DNA from: Mucilaginibacter sp. KACC 22773 | GTDB taxonomy: Bacteria > Bacteroidota > Bacteroidia > Sphingobacteriales > Sphingobacteriaceae | NCBI RefSeq assembly: GCF_028736215.1 | Contig: NZ_CP117883.1 | Span: 2,046,001-2,110,000, forward strand | Length of the DNA: 64,000 bases | Direction: 5' to 3' | Shown: piece by piece, positions 33,635 to 42,985 of the stretch | How positions within the stretch are numbered: the first letter of the stretch is position 1 | Layout: each line of letters starts with the position of its first letter | Notes under the pieces: model-generated | Seen by the model: only the letters and a program-made list of their open reading frames with translations | What the model was told of the DNA's origin: nothing | Databases searched by the model: none | Made by a program: the position numbers and the translations under genes

Positions 33635-35626
33635 ATGAATAAAAATGTACTAATGTTTGTCGCCATATTTGCTTTTACAGGCGTCGCGGCACAAACGGCA
33701 AAGCGCCCTTTAAAACCGTCTGACGTAAATAATATTCCCACACTTGCTGATCCGCAATTATCGCCCGATGGTAAGTGGCTGGCTTATAGCGTTTCGGACG
33801 TGGATACGGCAAAGGATAACCGGGTATCGCATTTGTGGATGCAAAGCGTTGACGGCAAACAGTCTATTCAACTCACTTATGGTGCCGAACCGGCGTCTTT
33901 ACCAAAATGGACGCCGGATGGTAAATTTTTGTCATTTGTATCAGCGCGCGAATCAAAAAACGGCGGACAGGTTTGGCTGATGGACCGCAGGGGAGGTGAG
34001 GGGCATAAACTAACAGACCTAAAAAAGGGCAGCCTGGAAGATTATGCATGGTCGCCGGATAGTAAAAAGCTGGCACTGGTAATTAAAGATCCTGAGTATG
34101 ATGGTAAGGAACCAAAAACAATACCGCCTGTAAAGATTGACCGCTACCATTTTAAACAGGACATTGATGGGTACCTGCAACACCGGCACACGCATTTGTA
34201 CCTGTATGATATTGAAAGCAAAAAGCTGGATACATTGACTACTGGTAACAGAGACGATCAATCGCCGGCGTGGAGCCCGGATGGCAAATACATCGCTTTT
34301 GTAAGCAACCATACGAATGATCCTGATAGGAATGAAAATTCGGATATTTTTACTGTTGAGGCCAAAGACGATGGCGAGATTAAGCAGCTTACTACTTTTA
34401 CCGGCCACGATATTCAGCCGCTTTGGAGCCCGGATGGTAAGCACATTGCCTACCTGCGATCGACGAGTGATGCCGACTATTATATTTACCAGCACGATTT
34501 GTTGTGCATGATGGATGCCGACGGCAAAAATAACCGGGTACTTACCGAAGCACTGGACAGGCCAGTAAGTAATGTAGCCTGGAGTCGCGATAGCAAAAAT
34601 ATTGGTTACCTGGTTAGCAACGACCGTACCAGGTTTGTGGCTCAATACAACTTGTTGCTCCGTAAATCAACTACAGTATATAAAGGCACCGAGTGCAGTT
34701 TTGAAAACGTTATTGGCGCAGCGCCTGGCGTGTGGATTGCTAAAATGACTACTCCCTATATGCCTCATGAACTTGTTGCTATCGAAAACGGCAAAATCAG
34801 GCGGCTTACCTTTCACCAGGACAAGTGGCTAACTGGGGTAAAACTGGCTCACGTAAAAGGTTTTCAATCTTTTAGTGCCGATGGTACGCTGGTATCGGGA
34901 ATTTTATATACCCCCGATAGCGTCGTAAATAAAAAGCTGCCATTCATCCTGTATATCCACGGCGGCCCTACTGACCAGGACGAGTTTGAATTTGATATGA
35001 TCCGTCAAACTTTAGCTTCGGCTGGGTATGCTGTGGCCGCGGTAAACTATCGGGGGAGCACAGGCCGCGGATTGGAATTTACCAAAGCCATTTATGCCGA
35101 TTGGGGCAATAAAGAAGTTCAGGATTTGTTGGGCGCGGTAGACGAACTGGTGAAGTTTGGCATAGCCGACCGCGACCGGTTAGGTATAGGCGGCTGGAGC
35201 TATGGTGGTATTTTGACAGATTATACCATTGCAACCGATCCGCGTTTTAAAGCAGCATCGAGCGGGGCGGGCAGCGCTATGCAGCTGGCCATTTACGGCA
35301 GCGACCAATGGGTTGTGCAATATGACAATGAATTGGGTGCACCCTGGAAAAACCCGGAAAAATATATCAAGTTATCGTATCCGTTTTTCCATGCAGATAA
35401 AATTAAAACGCCTACGCAGTTTATGTCGGGACTGAAGGATTTTAATGTACCAACCGGTGGCACCGAGCAAATGTACCAGGCGCTTAAATCGCAGGGCGTA
35501 CCTGCTCAAATGGTGCTTTACCCCGGCCAGTTTCACGGTATCACCATACCAAGCTACCAGGTGGATAGACTGCAGCGTTATATTGATTGGTATGATAAGT
35601 ATTTGAAAGGCTCGCCAGCCCCCTAA
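33635..35626 (+). CDS. S9 family exported peptidase, copy 2 (tandem paralogue)
   Basis: This 663-residue protein follows the first copy closely along its whole length. The signal peptide ends GVAAQ, the propeller is similar with SPDGK repeats, and the hydrolase triad has S522 in GGWSYGG, D in SGLKDFNVP and H in QFHGI. The conserved blocks, such as VAAVNYRGSTGRGLEFTKAIYADWGNK, are almost the same as in copy 1. The pair is a tandem duplication. Differences in the propeller may alter substrate access. Co-transcription with copy 1 is likely. Confidence 0.93.
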   Translation: MNKNVLMFVAIFAFTGVAAQTAKRPLKPSDVNNIPTLADPQLSPDGKWLAYSVSDVDTAKDNRVSHLWMQSVDGKQSIQLTYGAEPASLPKWTPDGKFLSFVSARESKNGGQVWLMDRRGGEGHKLTDLKKGSLEDYAWSPDSKKLALVIKDPEYDGKEPKTIPPVKIDRYHFKQDIDGYLQHRHTHLYLYDIESKKLDTLTTGNRDDQSPAWSPDGKYIAFVSNHTNDPDRNENSDIFTVEAKDDGEIKQLTTFTGHDIQPLWSPDGKHIAYLRSTSDADYYIYQHDLLCMMDADGKNNRVLTEALDRPVSNVAWSRDSKNIGYLVSNDRTRFVAQYNLLLRKSTTVYKGTECSFENVIGAAPGVWIAKMTTPYMPHELVAIENGKIRRLTFHQDKWLTGVKLAHVKGFQSFSADGTLVSGILYTPDSVVNKKLPFILYIHGGPTDQDEFEFDMIRQTLASAGYAVAAVNYRGSTGRGLEFTKAIYADWGNKEVQDLLGAVDELVKFGIADRDRLGIGGWSYGGILTDYTIATDPRFKAASSGAGSAMQLAIYGSDQWVVQYDNELGAPWKNPEKYIKLSYPFFHADKIKTPTQFMSGLKDFNVPTGGTEQMYQALKSQGVPAQMVLYPGQFHGITIPSYQVDRLQRYIDWYDKYLKGSPAP

Positions 35627-35707
35627 AGGTTTTTTTTTGAGCCCCGGTATGATTTGATTGATTAATTTTATTTATTTCGGTTTATGTAGAATTGATGAAG
35701 ATTGCTC

Positions 35708-35736
35708 TTGCCGACCCAATTGCAACAATACTTTTG
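35708..35736 (+). promoter_or_regulatory. Promoter of the small membrane gene at 35761
   Basis: TTG (35708-35710), an 18-bp spacer and TACTTTTG (35729-35736) match the Bacteroidota promoter pattern well and give a ~18-nt leader. Confidence 0.6.
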
Positions 35737-35760
35737 CAGAAAAACATATTTTTTATTTAG

Positions 35761-36186
35761 ATGTTTGCATCCAAAAGAATACCGTTTACGATGTTGAGTG
35801 AAAAAAATGGTGTAATTAAAGATTTAAAAGTGCTGCTTGTGGCGGCCTGTTATGTCTTTATAGCTGTTTCGCATGTTTTTTTGCTTCCCAAACTTACTCA
35901 ACAGGCCAGCCGGCTGGGTTCTGGCCACAATTCTATTTTTAAAAGAAAACTCGATAATTTGGCGTTGAACGCTGTGCATTGGAATTTTATTCAGCGTACA
36001 GATAAGGTAGTGATTAATGATAAAAAATCGGTGATTGACCTACTGAAGGCTGTTATAAGCAGTTTTATCCTGCTTTTCTTTGCCCTGCAGATTTGGAAAA
36101 TGCGGTCCAATTGGCAACGGCTTTCGCATGTTCTGTTTAGTAATTGCCGGTATTCATACCTTTCTTTCTGTTCCTTCCGCATTTGA
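35761..36186 (+). CDS. Small membrane protein, unknown, with a possible 3' frameshift
   Basis: This 141-residue ORF has hydrophobic helices at about residues 27-43 (LLVAACYVFIAVSHVFLL) and 95-110 (VISSFILLFFALQIW). The last ~30 residues look unlike a membrane protein (NWQRLSHVLFSNCRYSYLSFCSFRI). A shift of one base near 36117-36130 opens a frame giving RMFCLVIAGIHTFLSVPSAF and on to a stop at 36217. That is a convincing third helix. So either the gene is a frameshifted remnant or there is a sequence error. I do not recognise the family. The good promoter supports a real gene. Confidence 0.5.
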   Translation: MFASKRIPFTMLSEKNGVIKDLKVLLVAACYVFIAVSHVFLLPKLTQQASRLGSGHNSIFKRKLDNLALNAVHWNFIQRTDKVVINDKKSVIDLLKAVISSFILLFFALQIWKMRSNWQRLSHVLFSNCRYSYLSFCSFRI

Positions 36187-36351
36187 TGTGATGGCCTGTT
36201 TAGGGGCATTTGCCTAAGCTATCCTGCTTTAGGCATTCATTTAAATCTATTTAAATTATTTACCGGTACTAACCAGGTTTGCCACGTAGTGTTTTTACAT
36301 GGTTTTCTTACGGCCCGATTGTACCGGTACATCAAATTCCAGGAAACTTAT

Positions 36352-37743
36352 ATGCAACTCATAAAACGAAATGTATTTATACTGACGGGCCTGCTCATCA
36401 GCCTGAATACTTTTGCACAACAAAATATAACATCTATTGGCCTTAAAACCCTGCTGAACCAGGTAAATGCCAATGCGCCAACGTTAATTACAGATTCGGC
36501 GGCAATAGGTATCCGCCAGGCGCAGGCAGCCGAAACACACAGCAATTGGCTGCCTAATTTAAAGCTTAATTACCAGGCCGATATTGGCACAAATAATAAC
36601 GTAGCGGGGCCTTATTTTGGCTTCGGCATCATTCCATCCGATTCACGAGGCGTACGCACTACTAACAATACAACCGCTGTATCTGCCAATGTAGGCGTAG
36701 CGGCCCTGGATTGGGAAGTATATAATTTTGGCGCTTACGGTGCCCAAAATAAGGTGGCTAATTCCGATATCCGGGTGCAACAAAGCCAGTTTGCCAACTC
36801 AAAATATCAATTACAGGCTTACACCATTGGCAATTATTTACTGCTGATGAGGTTGCAAAACTTTTTGGATATCCAGTCACGAAACATTCAGCGTAATGTC
36901 GAGATCAGGCGATCTGTACAATCATTGGCCAAAAGCGGCGTAAGGGCAGGGGTAGATACCAGCATTGCCGAAGCCGAACTATCCAAAGCCCGGTTAAATT
37001 ATATCGAGCTGGCCAACCAGGTAAAGCAGGTGCAATTGCAACTCTCGGCAGTTAGTGGCTTACCATATCAATCTATTGTGCCAGATACCACCGCCGAAAC
37101 CGCGTTGATAGCTCAGCCTGCATCATTACAGTCAATTGATCAGGATACCGTTAACCATCCGCTGATTAACTATTACAGATCGGTGTATCAAAACAGCCTG
37201 CAGCGGGAAAATCTGGTTAAAAAAAGCTATAATCCTAAAATTATGTTAGAGGGTGCCGTGTGGGGCAGGGGATCGAGCGTTGATGCTAATGATCATTTTA
37301 ACAGCCTGTCCACCGGTTGGGGGTTCGACCGCAACAATTATCTTGTGGGTGTGGGTATCAGCTATAATTTGTTCGACCTACGCCGCAGGCAGCTAAAACT
37401 CCGCACCCAAAAGGCCGAAACCAGCTATAATGCTCAAAAGCTACAGGAGCAAAAACAACTGCTTGCAGTAAACGCCAACCAGGCCGATGTGGAGCTGGAA
37501 ACCGCCCGCCAGCGCCTGCAGGAAATTCCGCACCAGTTGAGGGCCGCTAATGACGGATACCGGCAAAAATTGTCGCTTTATAAAAACGGCCTTACCGATA
37601 TCATTGAATTAAACGCGGCGCTCAATATCCTTTACCGCGCCGAAACCGATTACGCGCAGGCAAAATACAGTTATTCAAGCGCGTTGTTCCAAAAAGCAGT
37701 TACCGATAACCAGGTAAACGAAGTTTTAAACCTTTTAAAATAA
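36352..37743 (+). CDS. TolC-family outer membrane efflux protein
   Basis: This 463-residue protein has a signal peptide MQLIKRNVFILTGLLISLNTFAQ and the two OEP repeats of long coiled helices (SNWLPNLKLNYQADIG; later QADVELETARQRLQ and LYKNGLTDIIELNAALNILYRAETDYAQAKY). It forms the outer-membrane channel of a tripartite pump. I start at the ATG at 36352, where the signal peptide begins. Six nt separate it from the RND pump gene, so this is an operon with the pump and adaptor. Confidence 0.92.
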   Translation: MQLIKRNVFILTGLLISLNTFAQQNITSIGLKTLLNQVNANAPTLITDSAAIGIRQAQAAETHSNWLPNLKLNYQADIGTNNNVAGPYFGFGIIPSDSRGVRTTNNTTAVSANVGVAALDWEVYNFGAYGAQNKVANSDIRVQQSQFANSKYQLQAYTIGNYLLLMRLQNFLDIQSRNIQRNVEIRRSVQSLAKSGVRAGVDTSIAEAELSKARLNYIELANQVKQVQLQLSAVSGLPYQSIVPDTTAETALIAQPASLQSIDQDTVNHPLINYYRSVYQNSLQRENLVKKSYNPKIMLEGAVWGRGSSVDANDHFNSLSTGWGFDRNNYLVGVGISYNLFDLRRRQLKLRTQKAETSYNAQKLQEQKQLLAVNANQADVELETARQRLQEIPHQLRAANDGYRQKLSLYKNGLTDIIELNAALNILYRAETDYAQAKYSYSSALFQKAVTDNQVNEVLNLLK

Positions 37744-37749
37744 GTAAAT

Positions 37750-40700
37750 ATGTCAATGGTCACATCCGCACTAAAAAGGCCCATTACCACGGTGGTTATC
37801 ACCATGAGCCTTTTGCTTTTTGCAGTGCTTAGTGCAATAAAAATACCTATCGATATTTTCCCGCAGTTAAACCTGCCCACCATATATGTAATTGAATCGT
37901 ACGGCGGCATGTCGCCACAGCAAATGGAGGGCTTTTTCTCAACCCGTTTGCAGGATCAGTTTTTGTATGTAAATGGGATAAAAAGCATCACCAGTAAAAA
38001 CATCCAAGGTTTAACCCTCATCAAGCTCTCGTTTTATGAAACCACCAACATGGCCGAAGCATCGGCCCAGGTGGCTTTGCAGGTAAACAGGGCAACCGCT
38101 TTTTTTCCGCCGGGAGCATTGCCGCCGCAGGTAATCCGGTTTGATGCTTCCTCATTGCCCGTTGGCCAGCTGGTTTTCTCCAGCCCTACACGTAGCTTAA
38201 AGGATATTTATGACCTGGCTGCTACCAAAATACGGCCCATGTTTGCAACTATACCAGGGCTTTCGGCACCGCCGCCATTTGGTGCAAACGCGCGGTCAAT
38301 TACAGTAAGTATTGATCCAGATAAGCTGCGGAGTTACAATTTAACGCCAGATGAAGTGGTTGAAGCATTATCTAAATTTAATGTGATGTCGCCCTCGGGC
38401 AATCTCCGGTTAAATAACACCATGTTTTTAACCACCATGAACTCGCTGATTAAAAGCCCGGATAACTTTGGCGATATACCCGTAAAAACGCAAAATGGCG
38501 TACCCATATTTATAAAAGATGTAGCCCGCGTTGCTGATGCTGCGGATGTTACGGTTGATTATGCGCTTATTAACGGCAAGCGGTCGGTTTATATCCCGGT
38601 GGTAAAAACAGCCGATGCTTCTACCTGGACTGTAGTTCAAACGCTTAAAAGTAAACTGCCCGAAATGCAAAGCCTGTTGCCCGATGATGTAAAGGTGAGC
38701 TATGCCTTTGATCAGTCGGTATTTGTGGTTAACGCGGTTAAAAGTTTGATGACCGAAGGCGGTTTGGGGGCTCTGCTTACCGGCTTAATGGTATTGCTGT
38801 TTTTGCGCGATTGGCGAAGCAGCCTTATTGTAGTAATAACCATCCCGGTTTCTATACTGATAGGAGTGTTATTATTGAGCCTGTTTGGGCAAACCATCAA
38901 CATTATGACATTGAGCGGGTTGGCGCTGGCTATCGGTATCCTTGTAGACCAGGCAACCGTAACCATCGAAAATATCCACCAGCACCTGGAGATGGGTAAA
39001 TCAAAAAAGCAGGCAATTTATGATGCCTGTGAAGAAATTTCGTTCCCGCTGCTGTTGATATTGTTGTGTATCCTGGCGGTATTCGCGCCATCGTTCATGA
39101 TGTCGGGCGTGCCTAAAGCGATGTTTTTACCGCTTTCTTTGTCAATAGGTTTAACCATGATCGTATCGTACATACTTGCCCAAACAGGTGTGCCGATATT
39201 GAGTAACTGGCTTATTAAAGCCGAACGCTATCAACACTATCACCACGGGGAAGTACACGCCCATGCCGGCGAATCATTGGATGATAGGGAGGAAAAACAA
39301 GTCGAAAAACACCTGCAAAACGAGCAGGAGCATCCCGAAAACAACGACCTGTTTGAAAAGGTAAAGCTCTGGCTTATTAATGCCCTTAATAATTCTATGC
39401 CCCGAAAGCGGCTTATCGTGTCTGTTTATTTAGGCGTGGTTATCATTTTAGCAGGGTTATGCTTTGTTTTTATTGGTAAGGATATGATGCCAAAAATCAA
39501 TAACGGGCAGTTTCAGATAAGGATTAAAGAGCCGGACGGCACCCGGTTGGAACGCACCGAGGATGCTTTTAAACAAGTATTGCAGGTTATCAACCAAACA
39601 GTAAATAACCGTGTAGAAATTACATCAGGATACGTGGGGCTAATACCCAGCAGCTACGGTACCAGTAACCTTTATATTTTTAATACAGGTACCCAGGAAG
39701 CCGTATTACAGGTAAACCTTGATGAAAAATACAAGGTGAATATGGATGAACTAAAAGATGCGCTGCGCAAAAACATCCATTATAAACTCCCGGAACTGCA
39801 AATAACCTTTGAGCCGATAGATATGACCGAAAAGATCATGAGCCAGGGAGCGTCTTCGCCAATTGAAGTACAGGTAGCCGGTAAGGATATGCAGCAGATT
39901 GAAGGTTACGCCAATAAGGTAGTAACCAAGCTAAAGAATATCAGTTATTTGCGCGACGTACAAATAGAGCAGCCTTTAAAGTTCCCGGTAATAAAGATCA
40001 CTTTGGATAGGTTAAAAGCGGCTCAGTTAGGGTTGAATATTAAAGATATTGCCCGCTCGGTTACGGCAAGTACATCGTCCAGCCGTTTTACTGATAAAAA
40101 CTTGTGGCTTGATGAAAAAGGCGCCTATACCTACCAGGTGCAGGTGCAAATTCCCGAGTATGTAATGAATACGATGGATCAGCTTAAGGAGGTGCCGCTG
40201 GTAAAAGGGCAAAGCAGCCCGGTTTTGAGCGATATAGCAACATTTACCACAACCTATGTTCCCGGCGAGTACGACAGGGCCGGGCCAAGGCGGTTTTTGA
40301 CTATCAGCGCCAACATTTATAAAACCGATTTGGGTACTGCTACTACCGATGTGCAAAAAGCGCTGAAATCGATAGGCGCACCGCCAAAAGGGTTGATTGC
40401 CAGCATAGGAGGAATGTCGACCCTGTTAACAGATACATTGGGCAGTTTACAAAACGGACTAATGCTTGCCATTGTAGTTATCTTTTTATTGTTGGCTGCC
40501 AACTATCAGTCTTTTAAAGTATCGCTTGCCGTACTATCAACAGTGCCGGCCGTTATTTTGGGATCGTTGCTGATGTTGCTGCTTACAGGATCGACCTTAA
40601 ACCTCCAATCGTATATGGGGATGATCATGTCGACGGGGGTATCCGTGGCCAATGCCATTTTGATTGTAACCAATGCCGAAAAATTACGGATTGATTATAA

Positions 40701-41010
40701 GGACGCCACGAAAGCGGCTATAATCAGTGCATCCATCCGCTTACGCCCCATCCTGATGACCAGCCTGGCCATGATAGCAGGTATGATCCCTATGGCTTCG
40801 GGCATGGGCGAGGCAGGTGAGCAGTCGGCACCTTTAGGGCGTGCGGTTATTGGTGGTTTGTTTGCATCAACCCTTGCGGCCTTATTCATTTTGCCCCAAG
40901 TATTTGCGTGGGTACAGCAAAAAACAGATTTTTTATCGCCTTCGCTAATGCCTGGTGAAACCTACGAACAATCAGCTAAAATAACAGAACCAGAAACCTC
41001 CATAGTTTAA
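37750..41010 (+). CDS. RND-family efflux pump permease
   Basis: This 1086-residue inner-membrane transporter has the usual 12 helices and two large periplasmic loops. Motifs include the N-terminal KRPITTVVITMSLLLFAVLSAIKIPIDIFP and the TM4 motif GLALAIGILVDQATVTIEN. The proton-relay positions of AcrB, D407-D408 and K940, read D-Q in TM4 and A in TM10 (GVSVANAILIV), so the usual relay is changed. A cytoplasmic loop at about residues 494-540 is His- and Glu-rich (YQHYHHGEVHAHAG). The substrate is unknown, and the His-rich loop may bind metal. It sits between the channel and adaptor genes. Confidence 0.92.
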   Translation: MSMVTSALKRPITTVVITMSLLLFAVLSAIKIPIDIFPQLNLPTIYVIESYGGMSPQQMEGFFSTRLQDQFLYVNGIKSITSKNIQGLTLIKLSFYETTNMAEASAQVALQVNRATAFFPPGALPPQVIRFDASSLPVGQLVFSSPTRSLKDIYDLAATKIRPMFATIPGLSAPPPFGANARSITVSIDPDKLRSYNLTPDEVVEALSKFNVMSPSGNLRLNNTMFLTTMNSLIKSPDNFGDIPVKTQNGVPIFIKDVARVADAADVTVDYALINGKRSVYIPVVKTADASTWTVVQTLKSKLPEMQSLLPDDVKVSYAFDQSVFVVNAVKSLMTEGGLGALLTGLMVLLFLRDWRSSLIVVITIPVSILIGVLLLSLFGQTINIMTLSGLALAIGILVDQATVTIENIHQHLEMGKSKKQAIYDACEEISFPLLLILLCILAVFAPSFMMSGVPKAMFLPLSLSIGLTMIVSYILAQTGVPILSNWLIKAERYQHYHHGEVHAHAGESLDDREEKQVEKHLQNEQEHPENNDLFEKVKLWLINALNNSMPRKRLIVSVYLGVVIILAGLCFVFIGKDMMPKINNGQFQIRIKEPDGTRLERTEDAFKQVLQVINQTVNNRVEITSGYVGLIPSSYGTSNLYIFNTGTQEAVLQVNLDEKYKVNMDELKDALRKNIHYKLPELQITFEPIDMTEKIMSQGASSPIEVQVAGKDMQQIEGYANKVVTKLKNISYLRDVQIEQPLKFPVIKITLDRLKAAQLGLNIKDIARSVTASTSSSRFTDKNLWLDEKGAYTYQVQVQIPEYVMNTMDQLKEVPLVKGQSSPVLSDIATFTTTYVPGEYDRAGPRRFLTISANIYKTDLGTATTDVQKALKSIGAPPKGLIASIGGMSTLLTDTLGSLQNGLMLAIVVIFLLLAANYQSFKVSLAVLSTVPAVILGSLLMLLLTGSTLNLQSYMGMIMSTGVSVANAILIVTNAEKLRIDYKDATKAAIISASIRLRPILMTSLAMIAGMIPMASGMGEAGEQSAPLGRAVIGGLFASTLAALFILPQVFAWVQQKTDFLSPSLMPGETYEQSAKITEPETSIV

Positions 41011-41014
41011 AATC

Positions 41015-42097
41015 ATGAAATTTCAATCAATTATATTAATAGCAGCCGTAAGCCTATTTGCTGCATGCGGTGGCAATCAAAAGCCGGTAGATATTTCGGC
41101 CCCGGCTGCAAAAAGTAAAGCGGTCACCGAAACAGGTATTGTAACCGAAAAAGCCTTGTCAAGTAACGCCCGCCTGCCTGGCCAGCTTAAGCCTTACAAC
41201 GAAGTAAATATTTTCCCGAAGGTAAACGGCTTCGTGAAAAATATGTATGTAGATAGGGGTACCATTGTAAAAAAAGGACAATTATTGCTCACCCTTGAGG
41301 CACCCGAAATGGAATCGCAGCTACAGGCAGCCAATTCAAGGTATCTGCAAGCACAGGAAAATGCCGTTGCCAGTAAAGAAAAATACCAGCGGTTAAAGGA
41401 AGCCGCCAAAGAGCCCGGTTCGGTATCGCCGCTTGACCTGGATAACGCCTCGGCCAAAATGAGGGCCGATGAAGCCATGGCAAAATCAGAACAATCCAAC
41501 GTGGCATCGGTACGTACCATGCAGGATTATTTGAATATAAGGGCACCGTTTGATGGAATGATTGTTCAGCGTAATGTGTCGCCGGGTGCGCTGGTTTCGC
41601 CGGGTAAAGGGACAGACCAACCAATGTTAATATTACTGGATATTAGCAAATTGCGTTTAGAGGTTTTTATTCCCGAAGATTATGTAGATAAGGTAGATTT
41701 AACCAAACCGGTAAATTTTACCTACAACGCCATGCCTGGTACACAGCAAACTGCAAGGATCAGCCGGTCGGCAAATGCGTTGGGCAGTATGCGGTCTGAG
41801 GCTATTGAGATAGACGTTCAGAACAAAAACGGCAACCTGAAACCGGGTATGTATGCCGAGGTGCATATCCCGATGTTATCGGGTGCCAAATCATTGCTGG
41901 TGCCTAACCAGGCCATCGTCCGGTCGACAGAGCGGGAATATGTAATTGTGGTAAAAGATGGCAAGGCCCAATTGCAGGATATTAAAGAAGGGCTTTCACG
42001 TAATGATTCGACAGAAGTATTCGGTAACTTAAAAGCCGGCGATACCATTGTAAAGCACGCCAGCGATGAGATGCGACAAGGAGATGCGATAAATTAA
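41015..42097 (+). CDS. RND efflux periplasmic adaptor (membrane fusion) lipoprotein
   Basis: This 360-residue lipoprotein has a lipobox at SLFAAC (Cys20). A lipoyl/barrel-sandwich region (NIFPKVNGFVKNMYVDRGTIVKKGQLL) precedes a helical hairpin (residues ~100-170), which folds back to IRAPFDGMIVQRNVSPGALV. Beta-barrel and membrane-proximal domains follow. It links the permease to the TolC channel. It starts 4 nt after the permease stop. No regulator gene is next to the operon. A terminator follows. Confidence 0.93.
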   Translation: MKFQSIILIAAVSLFAACGGNQKPVDISAPAAKSKAVTETGIVTEKALSSNARLPGQLKPYNEVNIFPKVNGFVKNMYVDRGTIVKKGQLLLTLEAPEMESQLQAANSRYLQAQENAVASKEKYQRLKEAAKEPGSVSPLDLDNASAKMRADEAMAKSEQSNVASVRTMQDYLNIRAPFDGMIVQRNVSPGALVSPGKGTDQPMLILLDISKLRLEVFIPEDYVDKVDLTKPVNFTYNAMPGTQQTARISRSANALGSMRSEAIEIDVQNKNGNLKPGMYAEVHIPMLSGAKSLLVPNQAIVRSTEREYVIVVKDGKAQLQDIKEGLSRNDSTEVFGNLKAGDTIVKHASDEMRQGDAIN

Positions 42098-42145
42098 TAG
42101 TTGCTCATTAAACCTTGCCAGGTTTCTAAAACGTCGTAACATTTA

Positions 42146-42179
42146 AAAAGCCATGCAGAAAATCAATTGCATGGCTTTT
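42146..42179 (+). terminator. Terminator of the efflux operon
   Basis: AAAAGCCATGCA and TGCATGGCTTTT form a perfect 12-bp stem around a 10-nt loop. Confidence 0.85.
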
Positions 42180-42213
42180 GTCCATTAAGGACATCTTTCC
42201 CCCTTAAAAGTAG

Positions 42214-42750
42214 TTATACGTTTATTTTACCTTCAATCGAATCATCGAAGGTTTTGCCTATAGCCGCGCCGGCCAGCATTTTTACAAAAGCGATAGCATT
42301 ACCATGCTTGTTGTCCCAGTAATAGCTTTCGGTAGGTTCAACTTTTATTACCGAGATGCGCGGGTCGTCGATGCCATCGGTGAACCATACTTTTAGTATC
42401 GGTTCCCAAAGCTCTTTAATTTTTTCCTTGTCTTCACTCACAGTGGCTATACCGTAAACATTCAGGAAGTCGGAATGCGCAGATCCCTGGAATAACAAGT
42501 GGACCATTGGGTCTTTCTGCAGATCTTCATTCTTGTGGCTGTCATTGGCACTCAGAAACCATAGGTTACCCTCGTCATCAACTTGTTGAACAGACATCGG
42601 GCGAACATTTGCCGGGATGCCTGTTTTAATATTGGTTAAAAAGAAACAGCTTTTAGCGCTGTCGACCATGTCTTTTAATTTAGCTATGGCCTCTGGTCCG
42701 CCAAGGTCTTGATAATTATCTTCCGGTTGTTGTTGATTAATGCTATCCAT
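42214..42750 (-). CDS. Pyridoxamine 5'-phosphate oxidase-like (general stress protein 26 type) protein
   Basis: This 178-residue split-barrel flavin-binding-type protein has AKLKDMVDSAKSCFFLTN at the start, RPMSVQQVDDEGNLWFLSANDSHKN, VHLLFQGSAHSDFLNVYGIATVS and YYWDNKHGNAIAFVKML. This matches the general stress protein (GsaB/GSP26) PNPOx-like family. It probably binds a flavin, and the role is poorly known. It converges with the efflux operon. Confidence 0.88.
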   Translation of the reverse strand: MDSINQQQPEDNYQDLGGPEAIAKLKDMVDSAKSCFFLTNIKTGIPANVRPMSVQQVDDEGNLWFLSANDSHKNEDLQKDPMVHLLFQGSAHSDFLNVYGIATVSEDKEKIKELWEPILKVWFTDGIDDPRISVIKVEPTESYYWDNKHGNAIAFVKMLAGAAIGKTFDDSIEGKINV

Positions 42751-42900
42751 TATTTAAAGTTTTTGTTGGTAAATGTTATAGAATAACCAATCAAAATCTT
42801 TATTGTGTTAATAAAATTAACTTTTAGGATAAAGTGGTGAGTGGTGAGTGGAATTATGTTAAATAGATAAAACAATATTTGTGAAACCGATTTGCCGTAT

Positions 42901-42981
42901 GAACCAATGAACCAATGAACCAATGAACCAATGAACCAATGAACCAATGAACCAATGAACCAATGAACCAATGAACCAATG
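42901..42981. repeat. Tandem repeat, nine perfect copies of GAACCAATG
   Basis: Nine exact 9-bp units lie five bases from the stop of the nuclease gene (minus strand), between it and the PNPOx-like gene. In translation this yields HWFIGSLVHWFIG-like runs, which are not a protein. There are no spacers, so it is not a CRISPR. The perfect copy number suggests recent slippage. Confidence 0.9.
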
Positions 42982-42985
42982 ACCT

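Noticed and set aside
34019..34645. 208-codon minus-strand ORF in the second S9 peptidase
   Set aside because: It runs inside a conserved peptidase gene and has no recognisable domain or composition of its own.
42901..42981. CRISPR array
   Set aside because: Units are 9 bp and contiguous, with no spacers and no cas genes nearby.
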